Source: Vibrio japonicus | GTDB taxonomy: Bacteria; Pseudomonadota; Gammaproteobacteria; Enterobacterales; Vibrionaceae | NCBI RefSeq assembly: GCF_024582835.1 | Contig: NZ_CP102096.1 | Location: forward strand, 806,001 to 870,000 | Direction: 5' to 3' | DNA length: 64,000 nt | In this document: positions 54,290-63,248 of the stretch, piece after piece | Numbering within the stretch: the first letter of the stretch is position 1 | How the letters are laid out: each line of letters begins with the position of its first letter | Position numbers and translations under genes: made by a program | Notes under the pieces: generated by a model | What the model was told of the DNA's origin: nothing | The model's input: the letters and a program-made list of their open reading frames with translations, nothing else | The model's database searches: none

Positions 54290-54655
54290 ATGAGTTATGT
54301 AGATGGTTTTGTCGCTGCTGTACCAGACAAGAATAAGGTTTTGTATGTGGAGCACACGCAGCGCGTTGCGGAAGTGTTTATTGAATATGGTGCTGTTCAA
54401 TATGTCGAATGCTGGGGAGATGATGTCCCAGATGGAAAAGTGACCTCAATGAAGATGGCAGTCAAACTTGAAGAAGGGGAGACGGTTGTTTTTTCCTGGA
54501 TAACCTGGCCGTCTAAAGAAATACGGGATCAGATGGTCCCCCAAGTGATGCAAGACCCACGAGTGGTTGCAGAGTTAGATATGATGCCATTTGACGGCTC
54601 GAGACTCATTTTTGGTGGATTTGAAGTCATCGTTAATCAGGGGGAGGGAGAATAG
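54290..54655 (+). CDS. DUF1428 family protein (YbaA-like)
   Basis: A 121-residue cytoplasmic protein with an alpha-beta ferredoxin-like dimer fold, family DUF1428 (E. coli YbaA). It begins MSYVDGFVAAVPDKNKVLYV and contains VVFSWITWPSKEIRDQ and MPFDGSRLIFGGFEVIV, the family hallmarks. Function is unknown. GAGAGG sits upstream of the ATG. It lies alone between adhE and the convergent min operon. Confidence 0.9.
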   Translation: MSYVDGFVAAVPDKNKVLYVEHTQRVAEVFIEYGAVQYVECWGDDVPDGKVTSMKMAVKLEEGETVVFSWITWPSKEIRDQMVPQVMQDPRVVAELDMMPFDGSRLIFGGFEVIVNQGEGE

Positions 54656-54678
54656 GACATCGTGGTCATTGAAAAGCA

Positions 54679-54706
54679 AAAACCCTCTGAATACTCAGAG
54701 GGTTTA
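54679..54706. terminator. Bidirectional terminator between the DUF1428 gene and minE
   Basis: AAACCCTCTGA-atac-TCAGAGGGTTT, perfect 11-bp stem, with convergent genes on both sides. Confidence 0.9.
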
Positions 54707-54723
54707 TCATAAAACCAATGCGA

Positions 54724-54987
54724 CTATTTTTCGTCTTCAGGTAATTTAACATTCAGCTCTAGCACTGAAATATCATCATCTTTATGCTCAAACGTGAGAT
54801 CAACCATGGAAGGATCAATGGCGACGTATTTACTGATGACTTGAAGAATATCTTCTTTTAGCTGTGGTAAATAAGTCGGTGAAGGATCCCCTTGACTACG
54901 ACGTTCAGCAACAATAATTTGCAATCGTTCTTTGGCTAAATTCGCAGATGACTTTTTCTGCGGGCGGAAAAACTCTAGTAATGACAT
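54724..54987 (-). CDS. minE: Cell division topological specificity factor MinE
   Basis: An 87-residue protein that drives MinD off the membrane and sets up the pole-to-pole Min oscillation. It has the amphipathic N-terminus [15 protein letters not shown] that binds membrane, the MinD-contact region [10 protein letters not shown] and the dimer-forming C-terminal domain. It follows minD with a 6-base gap as the last gene of minCDE. Confidence 0.97.
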   Translation of the reverse strand: MSLLEFFRPQKKSSANLAKERLQIIVAERRSQGDPSPTYLPQLKEDILQVISKYVAIDPSMVDLTFEHKDDDISVLELNVKLPEDEK

Positions 54988-54993
54988 GCCGTT

Positions 54994-55806
54994 TTAGCCT
55001 CCAAATAGACGTTTAAAGATTCCTTTTTTCTGTTCAGTTAGGAAGCGGAAATCCACTTGCTCACCGAGCAGACGCTCTACAGTGTCGTTGTAAGCCATAC
55101 CTGCGTCAGATTGTTCATCAAAACTTACAGGCACACCTTTGTTTGAAGCGTTTAGCACCGCTTGGCTTTCTGGGATAACACCCAATAACGAAATGTGTAG
55201 AATTTCTTCAACGTCTTGAACGCTTAGCATTTCACCTTGGGCGACACGTGCAGGGTTGTAACGTGTTAGCAGTAGGTGTTGTTTCACAGGTTCTAAGCCT
55301 TGCTCTGCGCGGAGAGATTTAGAATCTAAAATACCTAGAATACGATCTGAATCTCGGACTGACGATACTTCAGGGTTTGTGGTTACGATGGCTTCGTCGG
55401 CGAAGTACAGCGCCATGAGTGCGCCTTGTTCGATACCTGCTGGAGAATCACAGATAATGAAGTCAAAGCCCATTTCGTCCAGTTCATCCAAAATACGTTG
55501 CACGCCTTCTTTGTTAAGGGCGTCTTTGTCGCGAGTTTGCGATGCAGGCAGGATAAATAGGTTGTCTGTTCGCTTATCTTTGATTAACGCTTGGTTTAGC
55601 GTTGCTTCGCCGTTTATCACATTAACAAAATCGTAAACGACACGACGCTCACAGCCCATGATAAGGTCGAGATTACGTAAGCCAATATCAAAATCGATTA
55701 CGGCTGTTTTTTTACCTTTCACCGCTAGACCTGAAGCGATCGCGGCACTTGAGGTGGTTTTACCAACACCACCTTTACCTGACGTTATAACAATAATGCG
55801 TGCCAT
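54994..55806 (-). CDS. minD: Septum site-determining ATPase MinD
   Basis: A ParA-type ATPase of 270 residues that binds membrane in the ATP form and recruits MinC and MinE. The deviant Walker A is SGKGGVGKTTSSAAIA near the N-terminus, the switch region contains CDSPAGIEQGAL, and the C-terminal amphipathic membrane-targeting helix is KKGIFKRLFGG. It lies between minC (19-base gap) and minE. Confidence 0.98.
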   Translation of the reverse strand: MARIIVITSGKGGVGKTTSSAAIASGLAVKGKKTAVIDFDIGLRNLDLIMGCERRVVYDFVNVINGEATLNQALIKDKRTDNLFILPASQTRDKDALNKEGVQRILDELDEMGFDFIICDSPAGIEQGALMALYFADEAIVTTNPEVSSVRDSDRILGILDSKSLRAEQGLEPVKQHLLLTRYNPARVAQGEMLSVQDVEEILHISLLGVIPESQAVLNASNKGVPVSFDEQSDAGMAYNDTVERLLGEQVDFRFLTEQKKGIFKRLFGG

Positions 55807-55825
55807 TATTTGTTCCTTATAATTC

Positions 55826-56488
55826 TTAAATCGTTAACAGATCGAACTTGAGTGAATCATCGCTCAAACTAAACATGACTTTTTGTTGCCAAAATTCTTC
55901 AGAAAATTGTTCTGTAAGCCAGTAGTGCCCAGCAATGGACATCAGTTCGGCATTAAGCTTATTGCAGATGATTACCGCGTCTTGGTTGCCGCTTGCACCC
56001 GCGATAGCACGTCCTCGTAAAGTGCCGTGGATGTGAATTGAACCATCTGCAATGACCTCGGCCCCTTCGCTAACATGGTTAAGTACAACAAGGTCACAAT
56101 CTTTTGCATAAACTTGTTGGCCTGAGCGAATAGGAGAATGAATTATCTTGGTCGGAGTCATTGTCGCAGGCGCTTGACTTGGAGATTTGCTTGCAGACAT
56201 GATGGCGAACGAAGCTTCAGACGCCGAATTCTGTATTCGCTTATCTTTACAGCCTGTCACTCCAACTGGAATCATCCCTGCGTCAGCAATACCACTTTTA
56301 AGTGCTTTAAAGTCAATATCACCATCTACTTTAGAAATATTGATGACAACTGGCGCAGATGCAAAAAAAGTCGGCGCTTTTTTGACTTTCTCTTTGAGGA
56401 AATGCACAGTTTTTTCTATATCGTTGTCATTAAGGTGCAAAACCGACAATGTGAAGCTGCTGCCTTTTAGGTCTGGTGAATGCGACAT
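55826..56488 (-). CDS. minC: Septum site-determining protein MinC
   Basis: A 220-residue FtsZ antagonist. The N-terminal FtsZ-inhibiting domain covers about 1-105; a linker follows; and the C-terminal beta-helix domain (about 118-220) includes [40 protein letters not shown], and binds MinD and dimerises. It is the first gene of the operon and is divergent from ycgL. No terminator is seen before minD. Confidence 0.96.
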   Translation of the reverse strand: MSHSPDLKGSSFTLSVLHLNDNDIEKTVHFLKEKVKKAPTFFASAPVVINISKVDGDIDFKALKSGIADAGMIPVGVTGCKDKRIQNSASEASFAIMSASKSPSQAPATMTPTKIIHSPIRSGQQVYAKDCDLVVLNHVSEGAEVIADGSIHIHGTLRGRAIAGASGNQDAVIICNKLNAELMSIAGHYWLTEQFSEEFWQQKVMFSLSDDSLKFDLLTI

Positions 56489-56650
56489 CTTTTACTTAGA
56501 ACCTCTTAAGGGCGTTGCCTGAGACTAGGGTTATCATGTTATATTCCCATACTAAGCACAGCAAGTAATCTTGCTCTCAATTGAGTGTTTTGCTCTCAAA
56601 AAAAGCGAAACACTGCGGTTTATTGACTATTAGCGAACAAAAGGGCTTCC

Positions 56651-56938
56651 ATGCTTTGCGCAATTTATAAAAGTTCTAAAAAAGAGGGTGCTTACCTCTA
56701 TATCCCGAAAAAGGACGATTTTTCACAAGTACCAGATGCATTAATGCAAATGTTTGGCAAACCGACCATGGTTATGGTGATTAAGCTAGATGGCCGTCAA
56801 CTTGCGACTGTGGATATTGAAAAAGTGAAACAATCGCTAGAAAGTGAGGGATTTTTCCTTCAACTACCGCCTCCGCCAAAGAATCTTTTGGAAGAATATA
56901 AAGAGCAGAAAAAAGCTCGCCAACAGTCCGAAGAATAA
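56651..56938 (+). CDS. ycgL: YcgL domain protein
   Basis: A 95-residue cytoplasmic protein of the YcgL family (DUF709), beginning [20 protein letters not shown] with [18 protein letters not shown] later. Function is unknown, but in gammaproteobacteria it is commonly located next to minC, as here. It is followed by mltB after a 42-base gap and probably cotranscribed. The start is the ATG at 56651. Confidence 0.92.
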   Translation: MLCAIYKSSKKEGAYLYIPKKDDFSQVPDALMQMFGKPTMVMVIKLDGRQLATVDIEKVKQSLESEGFFLQLPPPPKNLLEEYKEQKKARQQSEE

Positions 56939-56980
56939 GAATAACGGGCGTCATTTACTCAGTTGCTCAAGGAGGGCAAT

Positions 56981-57952
56981 GTGAAAAAAATTTTGTCAGT
57001 CATACTAGGTGCATCCATCGCGGGTTCAGCGTTCGCCAATGAAGTGAGTTTTGAGCAGTACGTCGAAAAATTAAAGGCAGAAGCGAGAACAAAAGGCATT
57101 TCTGAGCAGGTAATTTCGGTGGCATTTGAAAATGTCACTTATAAACCGAGAGCCGTAAAAGCGGATCGTAATCAGCCAGAGAAGAAACTCACATTAGACG
57201 AGTACATTCCCAAAGCGGTACCGGCCTGGAAGGTAAAACAGGCGAAAGAGCTGTATCAGAAACACCATGCGGAATTGACGACGATTGGTGAAAAGTACGG
57301 TGTACAACCAAGATTCATTGTGGCGCTTTGGGGCGTAGAGAGTAATTTTGGTCGATTTACAGGGAATTACAGTGTGATTGACGCGTTGTCTACTATGGCT
57401 TACGAAGGTCGACGTGAAGAGTTCTTCCGTGGTGAAGCCATGGCTGCACTACAGATTTTGGATGAAGGGCATATACCACATTCTGAATTTAAAGGCTCAT
57501 GGGCGGGCGCGATGGGGCAATGCCAGTTTATGCCGAGTTCTTTCTTGTCGTTTGCAGCCGATGGCAACGGCGATGGTAAGAAAGACATTTGGAACACCGA
57601 GGCTGATGTGTTTGCCTCGGCTGCCAACTATTTAAGTCAGTCAGGATGGCAGCATGACTATACCTGGGGCCGCCAGATCAAATTGCCTGAAGGGTTCGAT
57701 ACCAGTATTCAAGGGCGAAGTGAAGAAAAAGGGAAGTACCTGAAAGAGTGGAGTGAACTTGGTCTCACTCGATATGATGGTCGCCCGTTGCCTCATTTAG
57801 ACAACGACATCAAAGCCTGGTTGATCGCACCTGATGATGCTCATGGTCGAGCTTATTTGGTTTACAACAACTATAACGTATTGATGAAGTGGAATCGTTC
57901 TTACTACTTTGCGCTGGCAGTCAGCCATTTGGCTGATAGAATCGCACTATAA
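56981..57952 (+). CDS. mltB: Lytic murein transglycosylase B
   Basis: Cleaves the glycan strands of peptidoglycan, forming 1,6-anhydromuramic acid. The 323-residue precursor has an ordinary Sec signal (KKILSVILGASIAGSAFA, cleavage after Ala19) rather than a lipobox, so it is more likely a soluble or peripheral periplasmic enzyme. The catalytic Glu120 lies in ALWGVESNFGRFTGNYSV, and GAMGQCQFMPSSFLSFA is a family motif. I chose the GTG at 56981 because AAGGAGG lies 5 bases upstream and the signal peptide begins there. A terminator follows. Confidence 0.93.
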   Translation: MKKILSVILGASIAGSAFANEVSFEQYVEKLKAEARTKGISEQVISVAFENVTYKPRAVKADRNQPEKKLTLDEYIPKAVPAWKVKQAKELYQKHHAELTTIGEKYGVQPRFIVALWGVESNFGRFTGNYSVIDALSTMAYEGRREEFFRGEAMAALQILDEGHIPHSEFKGSWAGAMGQCQFMPSSFLSFAADGNGDGKKDIWNTEADVFASAANYLSQSGWQHDYTWGRQIKLPEGFDTSIQGRSEEKGKYLKEWSELGLTRYDGRPLPHLDNDIKAWLIAPDDAHGRAYLVYNNYNVLMKWNRSYYFALAVSHLADRIAL

Positions 57953-57960
57953 TTATTATC

Positions 57961-57985
57961 AAAGGGGCTCAGGTGAGCCCCTTCT
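57961..57985 (+). terminator. Terminator after mltB
   Basis: GGGGCTC-aggt-GAGCCCC followed by TTCTTAATTTT. Confidence 0.75.
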
Positions 57986-58001
57986 TAATTTTGGAGTTAT
58001 T

Positions 58002-58940
58002 GTGTTATCTGATCGCGCATCTCAGATGGTGGTATTCTCAGCGTTGCTAACCCACAAAAACTTTACGGCTGCGGCTCGAAGCTTAGGCGTTTCTGTCTCA
58101 CACGTGAGTAAACAGCTGGCGCTGCTTGAAGAGTCTCTCGGGGTTAAGCTGGTGCAGAGAACGACCCGAAGCTTTACGCCGACAGAAGCTGGGGAGCAGT
58201 TTTATCACCACTGCCAGAAGATCACTCGCACGATAGAAGAGGCTCAGCGAGAAATTGAAAGTCAGCGTGATGAAGTGTCAGGCTTGATCAAAATTGGGAT
58301 ATCACAGTCTTTTGGTTCTTTACATATTTTGCCCGCTATTGATGAGTTCAGAGAGCAGTACCCAAACCTTCAAGTGGAAATGCACTTGTTCGATTACCGT
58401 GTAGATATGCTTCAAGAAGGTCTGGATCTCTGGATCACCAACAACGAAACCTTACCTGAAGGTTATGTTGCGCAGAGATTGGCTGACAGCAAGTTTGTGG
58501 TAGCGGCATCACCAGAATATTTGGTTAAACACGATACGCCGCATCATCCCAATGATTTGGTTGACCATAATTGTCTAATTTATAGAAGTTGGGAAAGAGA
58601 TTACACCAGTTGGGCGTTTTCCAAGCCAGGTGAGCAGCTTAACGTAAAAATATCGGGTAATTACTCTGTGGATTTAGCGGAAGCGGTTAGGGATGCAGCC
58701 GTAGCAGGTTGGGGCATTGCTTATCTAGCTACGTACCTGATCCGAGATGAATTTAAAGAGGGTCAACTTATCCAACTATTACCGGATTGGCAGCCTAGCC
58801 AAGATATGCCGTTTTATGCCGTTTACCCTTCTCGCCGCTATTTACCGAAAAAAACCGCTGCGGTTATTGAGTTTATCAAACGGAAAATCGGCTCTCCATG
58901 CTACTGGGATAAGCGGCTAGCGCCATACCTACCGCGCTAA
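58002..58940 (+). CDS. LysR family transcriptional regulator
   Basis: A 312-residue LysR-type regulator. The N-terminal winged helix-turn-helix is FTAAARSLGVSVSHVSKQLA with RTTRSFTPTEAGEQFYHHC, and the C-terminal domain is a periplasmic-binding-protein-like effector domain. Its target is unknown; nupC lies 242 bases downstream on the same strand. I chose the GTG at 58002 because GGAG lies 5 bases upstream; a longer frame would overlap mltB. It has no divergent partner gene, which is unusual for a LysR regulator. Confidence 0.9.
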   Translation: MLSDRASQMVVFSALLTHKNFTAAARSLGVSVSHVSKQLALLEESLGVKLVQRTTRSFTPTEAGEQFYHHCQKITRTIEEAQREIESQRDEVSGLIKIGISQSFGSLHILPAIDEFREQYPNLQVEMHLFDYRVDMLQEGLDLWITNNETLPEGYVAQRLADSKFVVAASPEYLVKHDTPHHPNDLVDHNCLIYRSWERDYTSWAFSKPGEQLNVKISGNYSVDLAEAVRDAAVAGWGIAYLATYLIRDEFKEGQLIQLLPDWQPSQDMPFYAVYPSRRYLPKKTAAVIEFIKRKIGSPCYWDKRLAPYLPR

Positions 58941-59000
58941 TCAAGGTGGCAAAGGCATTGAGATAAACGTAAGTAATTATTTCCTTTCCTACAAACATAT

Positions 59001-59014
59001 TTTCCAAATGGAAA
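59001..59014. repeat. Palindrome upstream of nupC
   Basis: TTTCCA-aa-TGGAAA, a perfect 6-bp inverted repeat with a 2-base centre. It may be an operator, but no regulator can be assigned. Confidence 0.4.
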
Positions 59015-59024
59015 CAATAAGCTT

Positions 59025-59040
59025 TAGCAAACGTTTATAT
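59025..59040. promoter_or_regulatory. PurR-like box upstream of nupC
   Basis: TAGCAAACGTTTATAT keeps the GCAANCGNTT core of PurR but misses three outer positions. It sits about 145 bases before nupC; a CytR or other LacI-family site is an alternative. Confidence 0.3.
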
Positions 59041-59182
59041 TGATAAAAAACAATAACTTAATATCAAGTTCATTTATTGAGCAATGCAAAGTACACTTTA
59101 TTAACAACTGTGATTTGCATCTCAAAATTATCTGAATATTATCCGACGCAATTTTATTTACCCCTTTTGCGTCGGAAATCGT

Positions 59183-60382
59183 ATGAACTCTCTATTGGGC
59201 ATCGTAGTCATTTTTGCTTTGGCTTGGCTACTTTCTACAAACAGAAAAAATATAAAGATAAAAACGGTCGTTTTTGCTTTTGGTCTGCAAGTCGCTTTCG
59301 CTCTACTGGTTCTATATGTGCCAGTGGGCCGAGATGTTCTGCACGCGGTAAGTGGGGTTGTGTCGAACTTAATCGACTATGGGCAAGAAGGTATTGGATT
59401 CCTGTTTGGTGATTTAGCGACGGGTGGATTTACCTTTGCCATCAATGTACTTGGCATCATTATCTTTTTCTCCGCATTGATTTCAGGCCTTTATCATATT
59501 GGTCTTATGCCGCGCGTGATTAATTTCATCGGCGGTGGTATTCAAAAACTGCTAGGCATTGGCCGCGCGGAATCGTTGTCGGCAACCGCAAATATCTTTG
59601 TTGGTACGATCGAAGCGCCGTTAATGGTAAAACCATACTTAAAGCACATGAGCGATTCTCAGTTCTTCGCAGTGATGACGGGCGGTTTGGCGTCGGTTGC
59701 TGGTGGAACGTTGGTCGGTTATGCGTCATTGGGTGTGGATCTTAACTACTTGATCGCAGCGGCATTTATGTCTGCACCGGCAGGTCTTTTGATGGCAAAA
59801 ATCCTAATGCCAGAAGCTGATGTAAAAGCCCCAGATATCAATATCAATGATGTTGAAATTCCACGTGCAACCAACGTCGTTGAAGCGTTGGCAGACGGTG
59901 CAATGGCTGGTGTACGTATCGCTGTTTCTGTTGGTGGTACGCTTTTGGCGTTTATCAGTATTATTGCTTTGTTGAATGGCATGCTCGGTTGGTTTGGTGA
60001 TCAGATTGGAACAGAGATGAGTTTTGAGCTGATCCTAGGTTACTTGTTTGCCCCCGTCGCTTGGTTGTTGGGTATTCCTTGGAGTGAAGCTGTGACTGCA
60101 GGCTCTCTAATAGGTAACAAAATTGTGGTGAACGAATTCGTCGCATTCATTCAACTGGAAGCAGTGAAAACCGAGCTGAGCGAGCATTCTCAAGCGATCG
60201 TGACTTTTGCACTCTGTGGTTTCGCAAACATATCCAGCATGGCAATGCTTATCGGTGGCTTAGGCTCCTTGGTGCCAGAAAAGCGTGCTTTTGTTTCTAA
60301 GCATGGCTTTAGAGCGATCACCGCTGGTGTTATGGCCAACTTGATGAGCGCATCCATTGCGGGCGTCATTATGAGTCTGTAA
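59183..60382 (+). CDS. nupC: NupC-family nucleoside:cation symporter
   Basis: Concentrative nucleoside transporter, 399 residues. The hydrophobic N-terminus NSLLGIVVIFALAWLLSTNR, the TNNEF-like substrate-binding region (FVGTIEAPLMVKPYLKHMSD), and the C-terminal CGFANISSMAMLIGGLGSLV identify the CNT family. It resembles NupC/NupX of E. coli. It probably imports nucleosides with protons or sodium. It is monocistronic between the LysR gene and the folD terminator. Confidence 0.92.
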   Translation: MNSLLGIVVIFALAWLLSTNRKNIKIKTVVFAFGLQVAFALLVLYVPVGRDVLHAVSGVVSNLIDYGQEGIGFLFGDLATGGFTFAINVLGIIIFFSALISGLYHIGLMPRVINFIGGGIQKLLGIGRAESLSATANIFVGTIEAPLMVKPYLKHMSDSQFFAVMTGGLASVAGGTLVGYASLGVDLNYLIAAAFMSAPAGLLMAKILMPEADVKAPDININDVEIPRATNVVEALADGAMAGVRIAVSVGGTLLAFISIIALLNGMLGWFGDQIGTEMSFELILGYLFAPVAWLLGIPWSEAVTAGSLIGNKIVVNEFVAFIQLEAVKTELSEHSQAIVTFALCGFANISSMAMLIGGLGSLVPEKRAFVSKHGFRAITAGVMANLMSASIAGVIMSL

Positions 60383-60417
60383 CCGCGAGTTACTCAAAGT
60401 GAACATTTGGGTTTAAA

Positions 60418-60451
60418 TAAAAACGGGTAGCGCAATGGCTACCCGTTTTTG
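60418..60451. terminator. Bidirectional terminator between nupC and folD
   Basis: AAAACGGGTAGC-gcaatg-GCTACCCGTTTT with flanking A- and T-tracts. Confidence 0.9.
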
Positions 60452-60467
60452 TATTTAACTCATTAAG

Positions 60468-61328
60468 TTACTTTTTGGTATGGAACTGCTCACAAGCTAG
60501 CATCGTATTTTCGATTAGGCTTGCTACTGTCATTGGGCCCACACCACCAGGAACTGGAGTAATGAAGCTTGCGCGATCACGAGCCTTAGAGTATTCAACA
60601 TCACCGACTAACTTCCCTGAGTCTAAGCGGTTGATACCCACATCGACAACCACAGCACCTTCTTTAACCCAGTCACCAGGTACAAAGTTTGGTTTGCCCA
60701 CTGCGACAACTACGATGTCCGCTTGGCGAACGTGACGCTCCAAATCTTTAGTAAAACGGTGACAAGTTGTTGTTGTACAGCCAGCTAGCAGTAATTCTAG
60801 TGTCATTGGGCGGCCAACAATATTAGAAGCACCCACGACAACAGCGTGTTTACCGCGCAGCTCAATGTTGTAGCGATCGAGTAGGGTAATGATACCTTTA
60901 GGTGTGCATGAGCGGAGTTTTGGAATACGCTGAGCAAGGCGCCCCACGTTGTATGGGTGGAATCCATCAACGTCTTTCTCTGGGTGAATGCGTTCTAAAA
61001 CATGAGTCGAGTCAATGCCTGCTGGAAGAGGGAGCTGGACGAGTATGCCATCAATCTCATTATCACTATTTAGCTCATCAATCAGAGCAAGTAACTCTTC
61101 TTCTGTTGTGCTTGCTGGTAGATCAAAAGATTTAGAAACAAATCCTACTTCTTCACATGCACGGCGCTTGCTGCCAACATAAACTTGAGAAGCTGGGTCT
61201 TCACCAACTAATACTACCGCAAGACCTGGCGCACGTAGACCAGCTTCTACTCGAGCTTTTACTCGCGCAGCAACTTCTGATCGAACAGTTTGAGAAATAA
61301 GTGTTCCATCGATATTTTGAGCAGTCAT
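60468..61328 (-). CDS. folD: Methylenetetrahydrofolate dehydrogenase/cyclohydrolase
   Basis: Bifunctional one-carbon enzyme interconverting 5,10-methylene- and 10-formyl-tetrahydrofolate. The 286-residue protein has the catalytic lysine region [27 protein letters not shown], the NADP-binding [13 protein letters not shown] and C-terminal [18 protein letters not shown]. It is divergent from the tRNA-Arg gene, and its upstream region contains a perfect PurR box, fitting its supply of one-carbon units for purine synthesis. Confidence 0.97.
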   Translation of the reverse strand: MTAQNIDGTLISQTVRSEVAARVKARVEAGLRAPGLAVVLVGEDPASQVYVGSKRRACEEVGFVSKSFDLPASTTEEELLALIDELNSDNEIDGILVQLPLPAGIDSTHVLERIHPEKDVDGFHPYNVGRLAQRIPKLRSCTPKGIITLLDRYNIELRGKHAVVVGASNIVGRPMTLELLLAGCTTTTCHRFTKDLERHVRQADIVVVAVGKPNFVPGDWVKEGAVVVDVGINRLDSGKLVGDVEYSKARDRASFITPVPGGVGPMTVASLIENTMLACEQFHTKK

Positions 61329-61397
61329 GACTTTCCTTTAATAAGAATGGCGAATAATTTGCAGCGCATTGTCGCAAATTATTTGACGAACATCTAT

Positions 61398-61413
61398 AAG
61401 CAAACGTTTGCTT
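61398..61413. promoter_or_regulatory. PurR box upstream of folD
   Basis: AAGCAAACGTTTGCTT is a perfect palindrome matching every defined position of the PurR consensus ANGCAANCGNTTNCNT. It sits about 70 bases upstream of the folD start, in a typical promoter position. Confidence 0.85.
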
Positions 61414-61487
61414 TGTGGTGTTTTTAATCAAAATATAATCTAGTGTCCTTTTTTTAGTCATTCAGATCATTATGTTATGAAAACCCC

Positions 61488-61515
61488 TTGTGTTACGAGT
61501 GTGAACTCGTATAAT
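61488..61515 (+). promoter_or_regulatory. Promoter of tRNA-Arg
   Basis: TTGTGT, 16 bases, then TATAAT, ending 13 bases before the tRNA. Confidence 0.7.
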
Positions 61516-61528
61516 CCCTTCCTGTAGC

Positions 61529-61605
61529 GCGCCCTTAGCTCAGCTGGATAGAGCACGTCCCTTCTAAGGATGTGGTCATTGGTTCGAATCCAATAGGGCG
61601 TGCCA
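61529..61605 (+). tRNA. tRNA-Arg (TCT)
   Basis: A 77-base tRNA with acceptor GCGCCCT paired to AGGGCGT (a G-U pair at the first position), discriminator G and encoded CCA. The anticodon loop CTTCTAA reads TCT. It corresponds to E. coli argU. Such tRNA genes are common integration sites, but no attachment site or integrase lies here. Confidence 0.97.
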
Positions 61606-61613
61606 TTTATTCT

Positions 61614-61652
61614 AAAGCCCTGATAACTCAATGAGTTGTCAGGGCTTTTTCG
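61614..61652 (+). terminator. Terminator after tRNA-Arg
   Basis: AAGCCCTGATAACTCA-a-TGAGTTGTCAGGGCTT with a T-tract, a long near-perfect stem. Confidence 0.9.
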
Positions 61653-61673
61653 TTTTTTAGGGTTATGAATGCA

Positions 61674-61705
61674 AAAAAGCCAGTCAGGGAATTGACTGGC
61701 TTCTT
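61674..61705 (-). terminator. Terminator after the NhaC-family (MetT-like) gene
   Basis: On the minus strand GCCAGTCA-attccc-TGACTGGC followed by TTTTTTGC. Confidence 0.87.
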
Positions 61706-61729
61706 CGTTTTAATGTCTCTAGTACAAAC

Positions 61730-63097
61730 TTAAATGTTTGAAAGCGGTGCTGGGCGTCGGGACGGGTGCTTGAAGAAAATTGCCAACGCTGCAGCAATGG
61801 CTAGAGCAAAGCAGTAGTAAGAGTTGGCAACAACTTCAACGGGGGAAATCTCGAATACGGACCCCAAAAGCAGCACTTGCGCACCATAAGGCAGTATGCC
61901 TTGCATGACGCACGAGAAAATATCCAACAAGCTAGCAGAGCGGCGTGGAGTCACGTTATGCTCTTCCGCCAATTCGCGTGCAACACTGCCAGAAACGATA
62001 ATCGCAACCGTATTGTTTGCTGTACACGTGTTTACCATGGCGACAAGACTAGCGATACCAAGTTCACTTGCACGGCTGTTCGCTTTCGAAGAGTGGCTCG
62101 AACCAAACGCTTTGATCGTTTTGCTGATAAAGTTAGTCAAGAAGGCTAAACCACCTTGACGGCGCATCAGTTCACTCAAACCGCCAATCAACATAGACAG
62201 TAAGAAGATCTCTTGCATGTTGCCAAAGCCTGCGTAAATGTCTTTCCCCAAATCTGTCAGTGTATAGCTATCAATCGAGGTTAAGCTTACGCTTCCCGCT
62301 AGAAAAATTCCTACCGAAAGCACAACAAAGACGTTCAAACCCGAGATAGCTAAAATAAGAATCGTGATATAAGGAAGAACTTTGAGCCATTCTACCGGGC
62401 CTGTTTCTGGCACTTGTGTTGCGGAGCTGTTGAATGCGAATAGTACGAGCGCGAAGAAAGCGGCAGGAAGTGCGATACGAACATTTTCGCGGAACTTATC
62501 TTTCATTTCACAGCCTTGAGAGCGCGTTGCCGCGATGGTGGTATCGGAGATGATCGAAAGGTTATCACCGAACATAGCGCCGCTTAGCACCACCCCAGCA
62601 GTTAGGGGAAGGCTCATGCCGGCTGACTGCGCAATACCCAGTGCCACGGGAGCAACGGCGGCGATAGTGCCCATCGATGTTCCCATTGCTGTCGCAATAA
62701 AGGCTGAAATTAGAAAGATACCCGGCAGAATCAGGCTGGTCGGAATCGCTGACAGTCCAAGGTTAACGGTCGCATCCACACCACCAGACGCTTTCGCTAC
62801 CGCAGCAAATGCACCTGCAAGCAGGTAAATCATACACATCGCGATGATATCTTGATGTCCAACACCACGCATGAATTGTTCGATTGAACGGTTGAGCGAA
62901 TCTTTGCTTAGCAAAATCGCTACGATGATAGCGGGTAGTGCAGCGATAGGCGCTGGCAGCTGATAGAAAGCGAACTCAACACCTTGAAAAGACAGATAAG
63001 TGCCCACGCCAATAAACAGCGAGAGAAAAATCACTAATGGAAGAAGTGCAATTGCAGATGGGCTAGCTGCTTTGGTTGATTCTGGGGAATAGGACAT
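61730..63097 (-). CDS. NhaC-superfamily transporter, likely methionine (MetT-like)
   Basis: A 455-residue membrane protein with about twelve helices, of the Na+/H+ antiporter NhaC superfamily. ATAMGTSMGTIAAVAPVALG, GAMFGDNLSIISDTTIAATR and VNTCTANNTVAIIVSGSV are typical motifs with the ion-site Asp/Asn residues. Two MetJ boxes precede its promoter, so the substrate is probably methionine; NhaC-type methionine transporters (MetT) were predicted by comparative genomics in other bacteria. The usual annotation would be Na+/H+ antiporter. The ATG at 63097 lacks a strong ribosome site. Confidence 0.85.
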   Translation of the reverse strand: MSYSPESTKAASPSAIALLPLVIFLSLFIGVGTYLSFQGVEFAFYQLPAPIAALPAIIVAILLSKDSLNRSIEQFMRGVGHQDIIAMCMIYLLAGAFAAVAKASGGVDATVNLGLSAIPTSLILPGIFLISAFIATAMGTSMGTIAAVAPVALGIAQSAGMSLPLTAGVVLSGAMFGDNLSIISDTTIAATRSQGCEMKDKFRENVRIALPAAFFALVLFAFNSSATQVPETGPVEWLKVLPYITILILAISGLNVFVVLSVGIFLAGSVSLTSIDSYTLTDLGKDIYAGFGNMQEIFLLSMLIGGLSELMRRQGGLAFLTNFISKTIKAFGSSHSSKANSRASELGIASLVAMVNTCTANNTVAIIVSGSVARELAEEHNVTPRRSASLLDIFSCVMQGILPYGAQVLLLGSVFEISPVEVVANSYYCFALAIAAALAIFFKHPSRRPAPLSNI

Positions 63098-63131
63098 TTA
63101 AACGATAAAGTTGACAATAACGGGGGAGAGA

Positions 63132-63160
63132 AGATTAATGGCACGAAGATGATATGTCAA
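63132..63160 (-). promoter_or_regulatory. Promoter of the MetT-like gene
   Basis: The minus strand reads TTGACA, exactly 17 bases, TAATCT. The MetJ boxes lie 3 bases upstream of the -35. Confidence 0.7.
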
Positions 63161-63163
63161 TGT

Positions 63164-63179
63164 AGACGTCCAAACGTCT
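63164..63179. promoter_or_regulatory. Two tandem MetJ boxes
   Basis: AGACGTCC and AAACGTCT, adjacent 8-mers each matching the met box AGACGTCT at 7 of 8 positions, with no spacer, as MetJ dimers require. Neighbouring 8-mers do not match. Confidence 0.8.
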
Positions 63180-63248
63180 GGGTGTTTTTACTGTTGAGTG
63201 CCCGTAGAGTTAAATATGTCTCTCTTTTTGACAGCATCGGTTGTTGAG

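Noticed and set aside
61529..61605. tRNA-Arg as an integration site for a genomic island
   Set aside because: No integrase, no repeat of the tRNA 3' end and no change in gene type were seen on either side; the flanking genes are folD and a conserved transporter.
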